64,000 nt of DNA from a virus. Every line of letters starts with the position of its first letter. The stretch's first letter is position 1. The notes below the pieces were generated by a model, which was given only the letters and a program-made list of their open reading frames with translations, had not been told where the DNA came from and did no database searches. Location of the stretch: positions 1 through 64,000 of the IMG/VR virus record IMGVR_UViG_3300015242_000024; one strand, 5' to 3'. Below are positions 1 through 6,688 of the stretch, piece after piece. A program made the position numbers and the translations under genes.

Positions 1-33
1 ACACCAATGTTCTTGTACAAGAGAACGGTGTAA
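1..33. other. Palindrome-centred stem-loop
   Basis: A perfect 12-nt palindrome (TCTTGTACAAGA) sits between outer arms ACACC and GGTGT. It lies just upstream of the first promoter and could be the terminator of a gene outside the window or an operator. Confidence 0.45.
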
Positions 34-55
34 GGGTTGTCGTTGACATTGTCGC

Positions 56-86
56 TTGACAATCCCGCCCAGTTTAGTGATAGACT
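56..86 (+). promoter_or_regulatory. Promoter with hairpin in spacer
   Basis: A perfect -35 TTGACA (56-61) precedes a TANNNT-type -10 TAGACT (81-86) at 19 bp. Arms GCCCAGT (67-73) and ACTGGGC (84-90) form a 7-bp hairpin across the spacer and -10. It would drive the first small-gene row. Confidence 0.55.
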
Positions 87-117
87 GGGCAAGCTCGCAC
101 TACTTAAGGAGAAACAC

Positions 118-267
118 ATGGCTAAGGTTATTCGTCGCTCGCAGACTCGTAAGGTTCAGACTCCCCGGAGTAAGAAGACTCGCGACTATCGTGGTGGCAA
201 TGACTTTTCCAACTTCAAGGGTCCTCGCTACTCTCGTAAGGGAAAGCAAACCATTATGGAGTGGTAA
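118..267 (+). CDS. Small highly basic protein
   Basis: A 49-residue product, very rich in Arg and Lys, with no Cys and no membrane segment. The ATG at 118 is chosen because AAGGAG lies 7 nt upstream; longer in-frame starts would run through the promoter. The composition suggests nucleic-acid or acidic-protein binding, but no family is recognised. It is the first gene of the small-gene row and is followed by a hairpin-AAGCTT element. Confidence 0.7.
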   Translation: MAKVIRRSQTRKVQTPRSKKTRDYRGGNDFSNFKGPRYSRKGKQTIMEW

Positions 268-272
268 AGGAC

Positions 273-295
273 TGGCGGGGAAACCCGCCAAGCTT
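273..295 (+). other. Stem-loop followed by AAGCTT (copy 1)
   Basis: TGGCGGG, GAAA tetraloop, CCCGCCA, running into AAGCTT. It lies between the basic protein and the next membrane protein, just before that gene's ribosome-binding site. Confidence 0.75.
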
Positions 296-317
296 CCCAA
301 TTAATAGGAGAAATACA

Positions 318-548
318 ATGCGTTTCCTCTCTGCTTTCATCACTGGCCTTCTTTCCACATTTCTTGAGGGTTGGATGCTGATGCTTTTCCTTGGCGGAGT
401 TCATCACGAGGTTCTTGAGTCAGTCCACCCGATTGGTTACTGGACTGCCTTTGTTCTCTCACTTCCGCTAGGTGTTCTGTTTGCTTCTTATCAGATTGTT
501 CAGTCCATGAACGTTCAGGACATTCACAAGGTCGTTGTTGGCGAGTGA
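318..548 (+). CDS. Small membrane protein, two TM segments
   Basis: A 76-residue protein with two hydrophobic stretches (about residues 4-28 and 40-58) separated by a short loop containing His-His. The tail is short and polar. The ATG at 318 follows ATAGGAG at good spacing. No family is recognised; early phage membrane proteins of this size often act on the host envelope or exclude other phages, but that is inference. Confidence 0.75.
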   Translation: MRFLSAFITGLLSTFLEGWMLMLFLGGVHHEVLESVHPIGYWTAFVLSLPLGVLFASYQIVQSMNVQDIHKVVVGE

Positions 549-553
549 ATGAA

Positions 554-577
554 TTGTGGGGTTCGCCCCACAAGCTT
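554..577 (+). other. Stem-loop followed by AAGCTT (copy 2)
   Basis: TTGTGGGG, TTCG tetraloop, CCCCACAA. Here the two A bases of AAGCTT are part of the stem. TTCG and GAAA loops are the stable RNA tetraloop classes, so the element probably acts as RNA. Confidence 0.75.
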
Positions 578-598
578 CCATACTATAGGAGAATGAAT

Positions 599-739
599 AT
601 GTCTAACCGTATGTCTCGTGGCGAGAAGATGGGTGCTGGTGCATTCATTGGTGTTTGGGTCGCTGTTGTTCTTGGCAATCTCGCATTCTGGGGAGTCGTT
701 ATCTGGGCTATTATCAAGCTAGTCAATCACTATGCTTGA
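599..739 (+). CDS. Small single-pass membrane protein
   Basis: A 46-residue protein with a basic N-terminus and one long hydrophobic segment (about residues 13-40). The ATG at 599 has AGGAG 7 nt upstream; a second in-frame ATG at 593 sits too close to it. No family is recognised. It is one of three consecutive tiny membrane proteins. Confidence 0.7.
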   Translation: MSNRMSRGEKMGAGAFIGVWVAVVLGNLAFWGVVIWAIIKLVNHYA

Positions 740-747
740 TAAATCCC

Positions 748-776
748 GGTGGGTTGAGGGTTGACCCACCAAGCTT
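748..776 (+). other. Stem-loop followed by AAGCTT (copy 3)
   Basis: Stem GGTGGGT/ACCCACC with a 9-nt loop, then AAGCTT directly after the last stem base. Confidence 0.7.
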
Positions 777-813
777 GCTAGTGTAGAGTAGGGCTCACAA
801 GGAAGGGAGAGAC

Positions 814-978
814 ATGAAGGGTTCACGTCTCAAGGAGTTCGTTCTACTGTCCCTCGGAAGTCTGGTCATGCTGGCTCTGTTGTTCGGCCTGATGCTTCTG
901 ATAGTCTCTATAGACAACAGCCCCAACAAGTGCGCAACCAAGGTAGCTTCCAAGGTCTACGACCCTCAGTGCTTCTGA
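814..978 (+). CDS. Small single-pass membrane protein
   Basis: A 54-residue protein with a short basic N-terminus, one hydrophobic segment (about residues 9-33) and a C-terminal tail with two Cys (40 and 53) that could form a disulfide outside the cell. The ATG at 814 follows AAGGGAG. Third of the small membrane genes; function unknown. Confidence 0.65.
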   Translation: MKGSRLKEFVLLSLGSLVMLALLFGLMLLIVSIDNSPNKCATKVASKVYDPQCF

Positions 979-1005
979 GGGTCCTCCGAAACATTTGGAG
1001 TAGAA

Positions 1006-1371
1006 GTGATTAAGCTTTTCAGTAAGTCAAAGGAAATCCCGCCCACTCGTAAGCCCAATCAGGCAATCATTGCAGAGCTTGAACGTAAGTTCAAGATGGA
1101 TGACAATGACTTTGATGAGCGATATGATGAAGCGGTTATCGCTGATTTTAAGCGGCGGTGGTCTGATGGTCAATGGGAGAACGAAAAGCTTGAGAGTGAG
1201 CTTTATGAACTCGGTGACCAAATGGCTTCTCGTAAGGGTGAACTTGAGGTAGATGAAATGCTGAATGACCTCAAGGAAGAGATGCGTTACGATGACCCTG
1301 AATTCAGGGCTAAGGCTGATAACCTGCGGTCTCGTATGGAGATGCGAGGTAGGTTGAGGGGCGACAATTAA
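1006..1371 (+). CDS. Charged helical protein of unknown function
   Basis: A 121-residue protein rich in Glu, Asp, Lys and Arg with almost no hydrophobic runs, predicted largely helical and possibly coiled-coil. It starts at GTG 1006, 5 nt after TTGGAG. No family is recognised. It is soluble, unlike its membrane and lipoprotein neighbours. Confidence 0.7.
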   Translation: MIKLFSKSKEIPPTRKPNQAIIAELERKFKMDDNDFDERYDEAVIADFKRRWSDGQWENEKLESELYELGDQMASRKGELEVDEMLNDLKEEMRYDDPEFRAKADNLRSRMEMRGRLRGDN

Positions 1372-1378
1372 ATATCCA

Positions 1379-1406
1379 GGGGATTGCTAATTAATCCCCC
1401 AAGCTT
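1379..1406 (+). other. Stem-loop followed by AAGCTT (copy 4)
   Basis: Stem GGGGATT/AATCCCC with a 7-nt loop, one extra C, then AAGCTT. Confidence 0.7.
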
Positions 1407-1442
1407 TCTACCCATCGTAATAACTAACTAAGGAACAAAACG

Positions 1443-1733
1443 ATGAACCGTCGTACCGCTGCTGCTCTGTCCGCCATTGCTGTTAGCTCCATTGCTCTTA
1501 CGGGTTGTGGTTCTCTCGGAAAGACGGTTAACCCTTCCGCTCGTGGAATGGTTGTTGAGCAGGAGAAGGAGCTTACGAGTACCGGGGGAACCAAGTACAC
1601 GCTTAAGCTCACGACTGACCGTAAGTCCATTCGTCGTAAGACTAACCGTAACGCTAAGACCAAGGACATTACGGTTAGTGCCAGTGTTTGGAAGAATTGT
1701 GGTCTGAAGGAAATGTACCCCAACTGTAAGTAG
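1443..1733 (+). CDS. Predicted lipoprotein
   Basis: A 96-residue protein with a textbook lipoprotein signal: Arg-Arg at 3-4, a hydrophobic core (about 6-18) and lipobox L19-T20-G21-C22. The mature part is basic and ends with two Cys in the last 15 residues. Processing would leave it on the outer face of the host membrane. Phage lipoproteins in early gene rows often block superinfection (inference from other phages). The ATG follows AAGGAAC. Confidence 0.8.
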   Translation: MNRRTAAALSAIAVSSIALTGCGSLGKTVNPSARGMVVEQEKELTSTGGTKYTLKLTTDRKSIRRKTNRNAKTKDITVSASVWKNCGLKEMYPNCK

Positions 1734-1739
1734 GGTGCC

Positions 1740-1761
1740 GGGGGCGAAAGCCCCCAAGCTT
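1740..1761 (+). other. Stem-loop followed by AAGCTT (copy 5)
   Basis: GGGGGC, GAAA tetraloop, GCCCCC, then AAGCTTTTT. The T run makes this copy the most terminator-like of the set. Confidence 0.75.
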
Positions 1762-2055
1762 TTTCTCTACAGTTTTTGGAGACATCGTAATGACTAAGAC
1801 CTACCTTGTTGGAAGGTTGAATACCCGAGCATTTAGAACAGCCCTTGACTATCTCGTAGCAAATGGTGAAGCCACCTATGTAGAGAGCAAGGGCTTTTTT
1901 GAATGTTATTTTCATGTAAATTCATCTGATTCAATTCATAAAAGAATTTTAAATGTAATTCGAATTTACAATTCTAAAAAATAAAAAGTTTTTTCTGGAG
2001 ATTTTTACAACCATCGTAAAGGCTTTTTCTCCACGATTTTTCGATGCATCGTAAA
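1761..2055 (+). repeat. Three imperfect copies of a gene-leader repeat
   Basis: A unit of about 33 nt (T-run, CTCYAC, second T-run, then CATCGTAA) occurs at 1761-1790, about 1988-2019 and about 2022-2055. Only the first copy leads into a gene. A shorter version (CATCGTAA) also lies at 1413. The downstream copies look like leaders whose genes were lost. Confidence 0.55.
1790..1984 (+). CDS. Small protein of unknown function
   Basis: A 64-residue protein with alternating hydrophobic and polar residues. The ATG at 1790 overlaps the repeated leader motif CATCGTAA. Its 3' third is clearly more AT-rich than its neighbours. No family is recognised. It is the last coding sequence before the non-coding region. 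Confidence 0.6.
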   Translation: MTKTYLVGRLNTRAFRTALDYLVANGEATYVESKGFFECYFHVNSSDSIHKRILNVIRIYNSKK

Positions 2056-2081
2056 GGGGCCTCTGCCGGTTGTAGCACCCA

Positions 2082-2114
2082 TTGTACCACTCCGTGGTAC
2101 AAAGCTTGGTACAA
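2082..2114. promoter_or_regulatory. TTGTACCAC palindrome and half-site
   Basis: A perfect 9-bp inverted repeat, TTGTACCAC/GTGGTACAA with a 3-nt centre (2082-2102), is followed by another GGTACAA at 2108. Related TTGTAGCAC sites occur near 2070 and 2282. It looks like an operator for a dimeric DNA-binding protein. Confidence 0.5.
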
Positions 2115-2121
2115 ACCAGGT

Positions 2122-2320
2122 TGGTTGAAGGTTCAACCACTTAGGGCTGAACTGTTGAACGTTGAACATTTTGGCGGGTTGATAGTTGAATATCGAACGA
2201 CCTGTGCCGACTGGGAGTTGTTGAAAGCTCAACAGTCAAAGGGTAAGAGGTTGAACGTTCAACTAAAGTTTGTATCACGGATTGTAGCACTACAAAGCAC
2301 AGTACAAACAAGGTAGTTGA
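2122..2320. promoter_or_regulatory. Cluster of GTTGAAC operator-like sites
   Basis: Dyads lie at 2122-2139 (8-bp arms), 2219-2234 (6-bp arms) and 2250-2263 (perfect GTTGAACGTTCAAC). Direct GTTGAAC copies lie at 2154 and 2161, and single halves at about 2179, 2185 and 2315. This could be an iteron-like initiator site or a multi-operator array. Confidence 0.6.
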
Positions 2321-2327
2321 ATCCCGT

Positions 2328-2548
2328 ACATCCACAGACTGTGGATAAACCTGTGGATAACTCAGCTACTCAGCGCAACGTTACTGCACAGTATGTAGCA
2401 AAAGCTCTGTACGCCTCTCTACGGGCCTAGCAGGATTACCAGGGTCCGGCCATACCAGGGCATGCGTGAAAGGCTGTTAGGCAGCGTTCCCGCTGGTCAC
2501 ACGTGCTGTAGTTCGGGCGTGTCGTGACCATGTAGGGCATGTGGATAA
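2328..2548. other. DnaA boxes
   Basis: Perfect TGTGGATAA (complement of the DnaA box TTATCCACA) occurs at 2340-2348, 2352-2360 and 2540-2548. A 7-of-9 match in the other orientation is at 2328-2336. Host DnaA binds this 9-mer at origins, so the spacing and clustering suggest a replication origin or DnaA-regulated site. Confidence 0.6.
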
Positions 2549-2668
2549 CTTCTTTACCAAGCTGTTACCAAGACACGCCGACAAAGGGCTTGACAAATGC
2601 TAAAAAATCTTGCTCCAGGTATTCGCCGGCCTCTAAGGTAAAATTTTTGTAAACTTCGGAGAAAACTC

Positions 2669-2697
2669 TTGACAGTGAGCCGACCGTGAGCTATTTA
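2669..2697 (+). promoter_or_regulatory. Promoter
   Basis: TTGACA (2669-2674), a 17-bp spacer, then TATTTA (2692-2697). Downstream comes a series of hairpins with no start codon for over 200 nt, so it could make a structured RNA or a primer. Confidence 0.5.
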
Positions 2698-2763
2698 CGC
2701 GTGCACGCTCGCACTCGCCCCGTGAAAGGGGAGCGAGACAGGGAAACGGACATTTTCGCGTTT

Positions 2764-2910
2764 CCGCAGGTCATACAGCCTGTGAGGGTGTTTCTCAGAA
2801 ATCTTTAGGCCGCTGACCTGCGGTTTTGTATTCGTTACCTTCCCGTGACCATTTTCAAGGTCAACTCTGTAAGCCTCTGACCTGCGGTTATTTACATCGT
2901 CGCAGGTCAG
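2764..2910. repeat. Four copies of CTGACCTGCG as two inverted pairs
   Basis: CCGCAGGTCA (2764) pairs with TGACCTGCGG (2814-2823). CTGACCTGCG (2877-2886) pairs with CGCAGGTCAG (2901-2910). Both stems are 10 bp with the same arm sequence. A smaller TGACC/GGTCA hairpin lies between them (2846-2862). Confidence 0.65.
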
Positions 2911-2921
2911 AAGGGGGTCTA

Positions 2922-3059
2922 GTGTTTACCTCAGAAGGAAGCACACAGAACGGCGGGAACGGGAACCGGAAACGGGGAAAGCGCCCAAAGGAAAGTGTGA
3001 TAGAGTTCGGAACGAAGCACGGAGGAACCGCCCGGCGGGTTCGGGTAGGCCAAAGATAG
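2922..3059 (+). CDS. Possible small basic protein
   Basis: A GTG at 2922 with AGGGGG upstream opens a 45-residue frame rich in Gly, Arg and Lys. No family match is apparent. It follows the inverted-repeat region directly and could equally be part of a structured RNA, so it is reported with low confidence. Confidence 0.3.
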   Translation: MFTSEGSTQNGGNGNRKRGKRPKESVIEFGTKHGGTARRVRVGQR

Positions 3060-3430
3060 CGACTGGCTACAACTTGAGAACTGAATAATGGGATACAGAA
3101 ACACATTACGAGCCTAGAGCGCTTAGGGTCACTTGCGGGTGAAAGATGCCCGGAATACACCGAAAGCGGATTTAGTTTCACTGCTATTCGCATAGCAAGC
3201 TTATTACCTTGACCCTCTCCCTGTCTTTGGCAAGACATATCGGGTTCACTGGCAAGAATTCCTTTCCGGACGGTAGACCGGGTGTGAAAAGGAATTAGGG
3301 GAAAAGCTGAAAGGCGGTAGCGCTAGATTCTGAATTGCGGCTCGCAGCGACCCTTTCGAAATCATCAAAGGGTCACCGGTTATGCGCCTGTCTTTGGGCG
3401 ATATCCGGCTAGGGAAGAAAGCGAGTCATC
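3060..3430. other. Non-coding stretch with hairpins
   Basis: No gene is seen. It contains inverted repeats AATTCC.../...GGAATT (about 3256-3294) and GACCCTTT/AAAGGGTC (about 3349-3373). It is probably an untranslated leader for the gene at 3431. Confidence 0.4.
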
Positions 3431-3718
3431 ATGGCCACTGTCAAGACTGCCACGCCTGCCACGACCCCCCGCAAGCGCGCTGTGCGTAAGCCTGCCGCTG
3501 TCAAGGGTGTGTCACTGGCCCGTGTCACTCCGAAGCTGAGTTCGGCCCGTACAACGGACTACAGCGGTTTTTGCCGTGCGCTCCTGAACATGGGGGACGC
3601 TGCGGAGACTGCCACAACCGTTGACAAGGATGGAAACACCGTTCCGTCACAGAGTGCGCGCCGTTACTACGGCGCACGTCGTGACGCACTGCTGAACACG
3701 TTCGTTCAGTACCTCTAG
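3431..3718 (+). CDS. Ala/Lys/Thr-rich tailed protein, unknown
   Basis: A 95-residue protein. The first 45 residues are Lys/Arg/Ala/Pro/Thr-rich and look like a disordered, DNA-binding, histone-like tail; the second half (about 45-95) looks folded and helical. The start is ATG 3431 after GAAAGCGAG. It opens the 3.4-9.6 kb small-gene block. A DNA-binding role is inferred from composition only. Confidence 0.65.
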   Translation: MATVKTATPATTPRKRAVRKPAAVKGVSLARVTPKLSSARTTDYSGFCRALLNMGDAAETATTVDKDGNTVPSQSARRYYGARRDALLNTFVQYL

Positions 3719-3801
3719 GCAATACCGCAAAACAACTGAATAGCAATTCCACAATTCCTTTTACCCCCTAGTCGGTTATGGCCCAATGAAAGGAAATGCA
3801 A

Positions 3802-4206
3802 ATGGATGCCATGACTAAGCGGGAAGCGCTTAAGATTCTGCGCGACCTGAAAGCACGTGAGGCAGAGTATTACGCCGAACGTGAGGAATGGTATATGTCT
3901 GGTGACGGACGGCGGCCGAATTACCGAACTAATCCGGAAACGGGCCGGTTGGTAAACTACGGCGGTAAGAGTCATTCATTCCCTATCGCTTGTGTTCACG
4001 GTTCGTCGGCATGGACGGATTACGACAACATTTGCGGCCCGTGCGAGGATGGATATTCCATCTATCAACTCGCAATTTGGGAAGCGCAAGAAAGGGTGGC
4101 AAAGGTAAACGAGCGTATCGAATGGCTCGGTACTGCGCCTAGCTCACTGCGACACACGGAAATGCATCGGGAATTGCTCGAATGGGCATTGTCTCCGATT
4201 AAGTAA
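3802..4206 (+). CDS. Unknown protein with possible Zn-binding Cys pair
   Basis: A 134-residue protein. Cys residues near positions 64-80 include a CxxC pair (CGPC) preceded by CVHG, which could bind a metal. The N-terminus is a charged helix (about 1-28). ATG 3802 is preferred to the ATG at 3796 because GAAAGGA lies 7 nt before 3802. No family is recognised. Confidence 0.65.
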   Translation: MDAMTKREALKILRDLKAREAEYYAEREEWYMSGDGRRPNYRTNPETGRLVNYGGKSHSFPIACVHGSSAWTDYDNICGPCEDGYSIYQLAIWEAQERVAKVNERIEWLGTAPSSLRHTEMHRELLEWALSPIK

Positions 4207-4225
4207 TTCCAAGCTGTAGGGATAC

Positions 4226-4260
4226 CGGGCGGGTTGGTTGTTGAGTACCAACCTTGCCCG
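4226..4260 (+). other. Octaloop hairpin, TGTTGAGT loop
   Basis: GGTTGGT (4232-4238), loop TGTTGAGT (4239-4246), ACCAACC (4247-4253), extended by CGGGC/GCCCG. First of four hairpins with loop TGNNGAGT. Confidence 0.7.
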
Positions 4261-4283
4261 TGTCCACACAGAAAGGAATACGA

Positions 4284-4556
4284 GTGGATATCGAACGATT
4301 CGCCGCAATTCTGGAAATCGATTGCGCGAAACGTGAATATAGCGCGGCTCATGCTCAAATGGTGGAGAAATTCACACAAGGGTATGACGTTTGGTCGCTA
4401 GCTGGTTATATCGATTCGGCGGAAAAGGCGCTCCCCAAAATCCGGAATATCGGAAATACCGAATACGTGAGAATGCGTGACGGTGTTAAGGGAAAGCGAA
4501 AGACTCCGCGCGGTTCGCTTATCAGCAGTAGTGCAATGCGCAGGAAGGGGCGGTAA
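4284..4556 (+). CDS. Small protein of unknown function
   Basis: A 90-residue protein, helical in the first two thirds, with a basic Ser/Arg/Lys-rich C-terminus. The GTG at 4284 is 7 nt after AGAAAGGAA. Its stop overlaps the ATG of the next gene by one base, so the two are probably translationally coupled. No family is recognised. Confidence 0.65.
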   Translation: MDIERFAAILEIDCAKREYSAAHAQMVEKFTQGYDVWSLAGYIDSAEKALPKIRNIGNTEYVRMRDGVKGKRKTPRGSLISSSAMRRKGR

Positions 4557-5026
4557 TGCAGTTCTTCAATCCCACACGGGAAGTGACCGAAAGCAATTAC
4601 GCGATTCTTGCCGAATATGGCTGGAATGGCGAAAACCTCATTCGGTCTGAGTATTTCGGTTCGGCTAAGGAATTCGCTGATTTCCTTGACCGTTTCGATT
4701 ACGGTTCCGGTGACGTGTTCGGGTGGCAAGGTGATTCGGCCACAATGGAAGCTGTGGCAAGCTTCCGAAAGGAATCGGATTTCGTCGCGGTTCCGGATTT
4801 CATCACGGAATACAACACGAACGATGGTTCTTCGGAAATCATCGGGGCGGACGCATTCCACAACTTGCGCCGTATGTTTCGGCGTGACCCGGATTACCGC
4901 ATTCACCGGCATTTCTGCGGTGACGCAAAGGTCCATTCGGTAATGTATATCGGAAAGGGTGAACCGGTTCTTTCGTCCTACGTTTGGCACGTTCCCTTTG
5001 GGAGTGACGAACTGTACGGCGGTTAA
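4556..5026 (+). CDS. Unknown acidic protein
   Basis: A 156-residue soluble protein rich in Phe, Asp, Glu and Gly, with no recognisable domain. The start overlaps the upstream stop (TAATG). A hairpin (about 5124-5153) and a short non-coding spacer follow. Confidence 0.65.
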   Translation: MQFFNPTREVTESNYAILAEYGWNGENLIRSEYFGSAKEFADFLDRFDYGSGDVFGWQGDSATMEAVASFRKESDFVAVPDFITEYNTNDGSSEIIGADAFHNLRRMFRRDPDYRIHRHFCGDAKVHSVMYIGKGEPVLSSYVWHVPFGSDELYGG

Positions 5027-5123
5027 GCAATTCGGCACTAGATGGAAAGGGGGTGGTTACCTTGCGCAGAAAGCGTAAGCGTAAATTACCCTAGGCACTA
5101 AGCCAAGCTAGCGGGATTTGAGT

Positions 5124-5153
5124 TCCGGGCATTCCGAAAGGGTGTCCGGGCTA
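5124..5153 (+). other. Intergenic hairpin
   Basis: Outer arms CCGGGCA and TGTCCGG enclose a short inner stem with a CGAAAG loop. The same outer-arm wording (CGGGCAT...GTGTCCG) recurs around the hairpin near 6180, but without the octaloop. Confidence 0.5.
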
Positions 5154-5178
5154 ATGTCCAACTAGAAAGGTGGAAACA

Positions 5179-5340
5179 ATGCAGACTCTCAAGTTTGCCG
5201 CAATGCGTGCGGGTAATGACCCGGACCGTGATTCTGTTGACCACGGAACGTATTACGCGAATAACCTTCCCGGTATTCGAAAGTACCGAAAGGAAGTTCG
5301 GGTGACGCGTGGCGCATGGCGAAAGAGGGGAAGCAAGTAA
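5179..5340 (+). CDS. Small basic protein, unknown
   Basis: A 53-residue protein with a basic C-terminal third (Arg/Lys-rich). The ATG at 5179 follows GAAAGGTGG. Its stop overlaps the next ATG by one base (TAATG), indicating coupled translation. No family is recognised. Confidence 0.6.
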   Translation: MQTLKFAAMRAGNDPDRDSVDHGTYYANNLPGIRKYRKEVRVTRGAWRKRGSK

Positions 5341-5582
5341 TGCGGGAATATCTCGTGTGGAATGAATCGGGAGATTTGATTTCCGGTCCACACAGAAAAA
5401 GGGAAGTTGCTGAAAGGCAGCAAGCTAAGGCAATGACCGACTGTGAACAGAATTTTTGTGAAACGGACGGTCAAGAGGAAACGCCCGGTCGTGGCAATTT
5501 CAAGTGTGGCGTACTTTCACCGCACGGAATCCACATTCAAGTAACCGAGAATGGTTACGACATTACCGGGCATGATTACTGA
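5340..5582 (+). CDS. Small protein of unknown function
   Basis: An 80-residue protein with three Cys (about residues 35, 40 and 56) and mixed charge. It starts at the ATG overlapping the upstream stop; a longer frame starting at 5316 would sit inside the previous gene. No family is recognised. Confidence 0.6.
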   Translation: MREYLVWNESGDLISGPHRKREVAERQQAKAMTDCEQNFCETDGQEETPGRGNFKCGVLSPHGIHIQVTENGYDITGHDY

Positions 5583-5602
5583 CATTCTGTGTGTCTGGTC
5601 AT

Positions 5603-5622
5603 TGTCAGTGCGGAGTCTGACA
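5603..5622 (+). other. Octaloop hairpin, TGCGGAGT loop
   Basis: Perfect 6-bp stem TGTCAG/CTGACA around loop TGCGGAGT (5609-5616). Weaker outer pairing extends it on both sides. Confidence 0.7.
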
Positions 5623-5667
5623 GTGTCCAAATGCATTGACGGTCAATGCAGAGAAAAGGGGCTCAAA

Positions 5668-5829
5668 ATGCGTACTGCCATCGTTGACGGTCGTTCGGGT
5701 GTCGTTGCTGCCACCGGTTCGGCGCAGAATGCCGGTAAGGTGTTCGTCCTTTTCGATGATGAGCGTTTCACCGGTGACACGTCCGCCGATTGGTTCCCCG
5801 CGTCGGTCGTTACGTCCGACAACGGCTGA
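5668..5829 (+). CDS. Small protein of unknown function
   Basis: A 53-residue product with beta-strand-like alternation and Gly/Ser-rich turns, resembling a small SH3-like barrel (weak impression only). The ATG at 5668 follows AAAAGGGG. It is flanked by hairpins on both sides. Confidence 0.55.
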   Translation: MRTAIVDGRSGVVAATGSAQNAGKVFVLFDDERFTGDTSADWFPASVVTSDNG

Positions 5830-5839
5830 CAACGTGTGT

Positions 5840-5873
5840 GGGGGAGCGTCTGAGAGGTTTTCAGCGCTCCCCC
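5840..5873 (+). terminator. Strong GC stem-loop
   Basis: GGGGGAGC (5840-5847) pairs with GCTCCCCC (5866-5873), with an inner CTGA/TCAG pair. No T-run follows, so it may be an RNA-stabilising hairpin rather than a terminator. Confidence 0.5.
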
Positions 5874-5933
5874 GGTCCATCGGTCCAACCAAGCTACGAA
5901 CGGCCGTTAGAACGGCACTGAGAGGGTTTCGCC

Positions 5934-6158
5934 ATGGCGCGTACCAAGTGGGAAATCCTGTCCGCTCAACTCGAAACCGCGCGTGCGGAAGTTGAGCGGC
6001 TGGAAAGCTACATGCGAGGAATGGAAAACACCCCGGATAACGTCAAGTGTTCCGGATGCGGTGAACAATTCCGCGTGAATGCAGATTTCGCGCGGCATTT
6101 CAAGATTCCGAATGAACAATTGCTCAACATGGGATATTGCCCGAACAATCCGCGATAA
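5934..6158 (+). CDS. Coiled-coil plus Zn-finger-like small protein
   Basis: A 74-residue protein. The first 30 residues form an amphipathic helix or coiled coil. Then come CxxC (CSGC) near 39-42, a His near 54 and a Cys near 69, a possible single Zn-finger. The ATG at 5934 follows GAGAGGG. This type often binds nucleic acid; no named family is assigned. Confidence 0.65.
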   Translation: MARTKWEILSAQLETARAEVERLESYMRGMENTPDNVKCSGCGEQFRVNADFARHFKIPNEQLLNMGYCPNNPR

Positions 6159-6184
6159 AGACTGACGCTTATACGTCCGGGCAT

Positions 6185-6204
6185 TCTCAATGCAGAGTTT
6201 GAGA
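6185..6204 (+). other. Octaloop hairpin, TGCAGAGT loop
   Basis: Perfect 6-bp stem TCTCAA/TTGAGA around loop TGCAGAGT (6191-6198). Outer arms CGGGCA and TGTCCG extend it. Confidence 0.7.
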
Positions 6205-6244
6205 GTGTCCGAATGTCCTAAGGGTTAGGGCAGGAAAGGAAACA

Positions 6245-6679
6245 ATGGAGATTCGCAACGTGACCAATCCGAGCAACATCGGAACGGCCATTCTCCAGAC
6301 TTCCGCAAAGTGGGGAGACAACATCACTTCCCGTGGCATTACGTCGAATGTCCGGCGCAATGGCAATTACAATGCGCGGGTAAGGCTTGTGGCGCATTCG
6401 TCGTTTGGTGACGGAACGCGCGAAAGCGCAAGCGGTAGGCGCGGCCCGTGGGTTTGCTGGCATGCGCAGCGCGATTTTTTCCGCGCGCTGTTCGCCATTG
6501 AGCCTACGGCAACGGTTCGAACGGGCCTAGGACGTGATGGGGTGACCTATTCGGCCGCAAGCTTTGAGAGCACGTTTCCGGGCACGTACAACACGAATGC
6601 GGGAAGTCTGTACTACCCGCGAGAGTTTGGCGGGTTGTGCGGTCACGGTGGACGTGAGGCAGTGAACGGCACTTATTAA
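6245..6679 (+). CDS. Unknown protein
   Basis: A 144-residue protein rich in Gly, Arg, Asn and Thr, with Trp and aromatic residues in the middle. No membrane segment or recognisable domain. The ATG at 6245 follows GGAAAGGAA. It lies between two octaloop hairpins. Confidence 0.65.
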   Translation: MEIRNVTNPSNIGTAILQTSAKWGDNITSRGITSNVRRNGNYNARVRLVAHSSFGDGTRESASGRRGPWVCWHAQRDFFRALFAIEPTATVRTGLGRDGVTYSAASFESTFPGTYNTNAGSLYYPREFGGLCGHGGREAVNGTY

Positions 6680-6688
6680 ACGGTTCGG

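Larger units (their letters stand above)
1985..2921. other. Non-coding control region, origin candidate
   Basis: No credible gene lies in this stretch. It holds, in order, leader repeats, the TTGTACCAC palindrome, a cluster of GTTGAA sites, three DnaA boxes, a promoter at 2669-2697 and long inverted repeats. Reading frames that cross it are made of palindromes and have no ribosome-binding site. It probably combines replication or transcription control functions. Confidence 0.55.

Noticed and set aside
2044-2316. Open frame through the palindrome array
   Set aside because: The codons consist of GTTGAAC and TTGTACC repeats, with no ribosome-binding site; regulatory DNA is a better explanation.
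5053-5094. 13-codon frame MVTLRRKRKRKLP after GGAAAGGG
   Set aside because: A start signal exists, but the peptide is too short and low-complexity to support as a gene from sequence alone.
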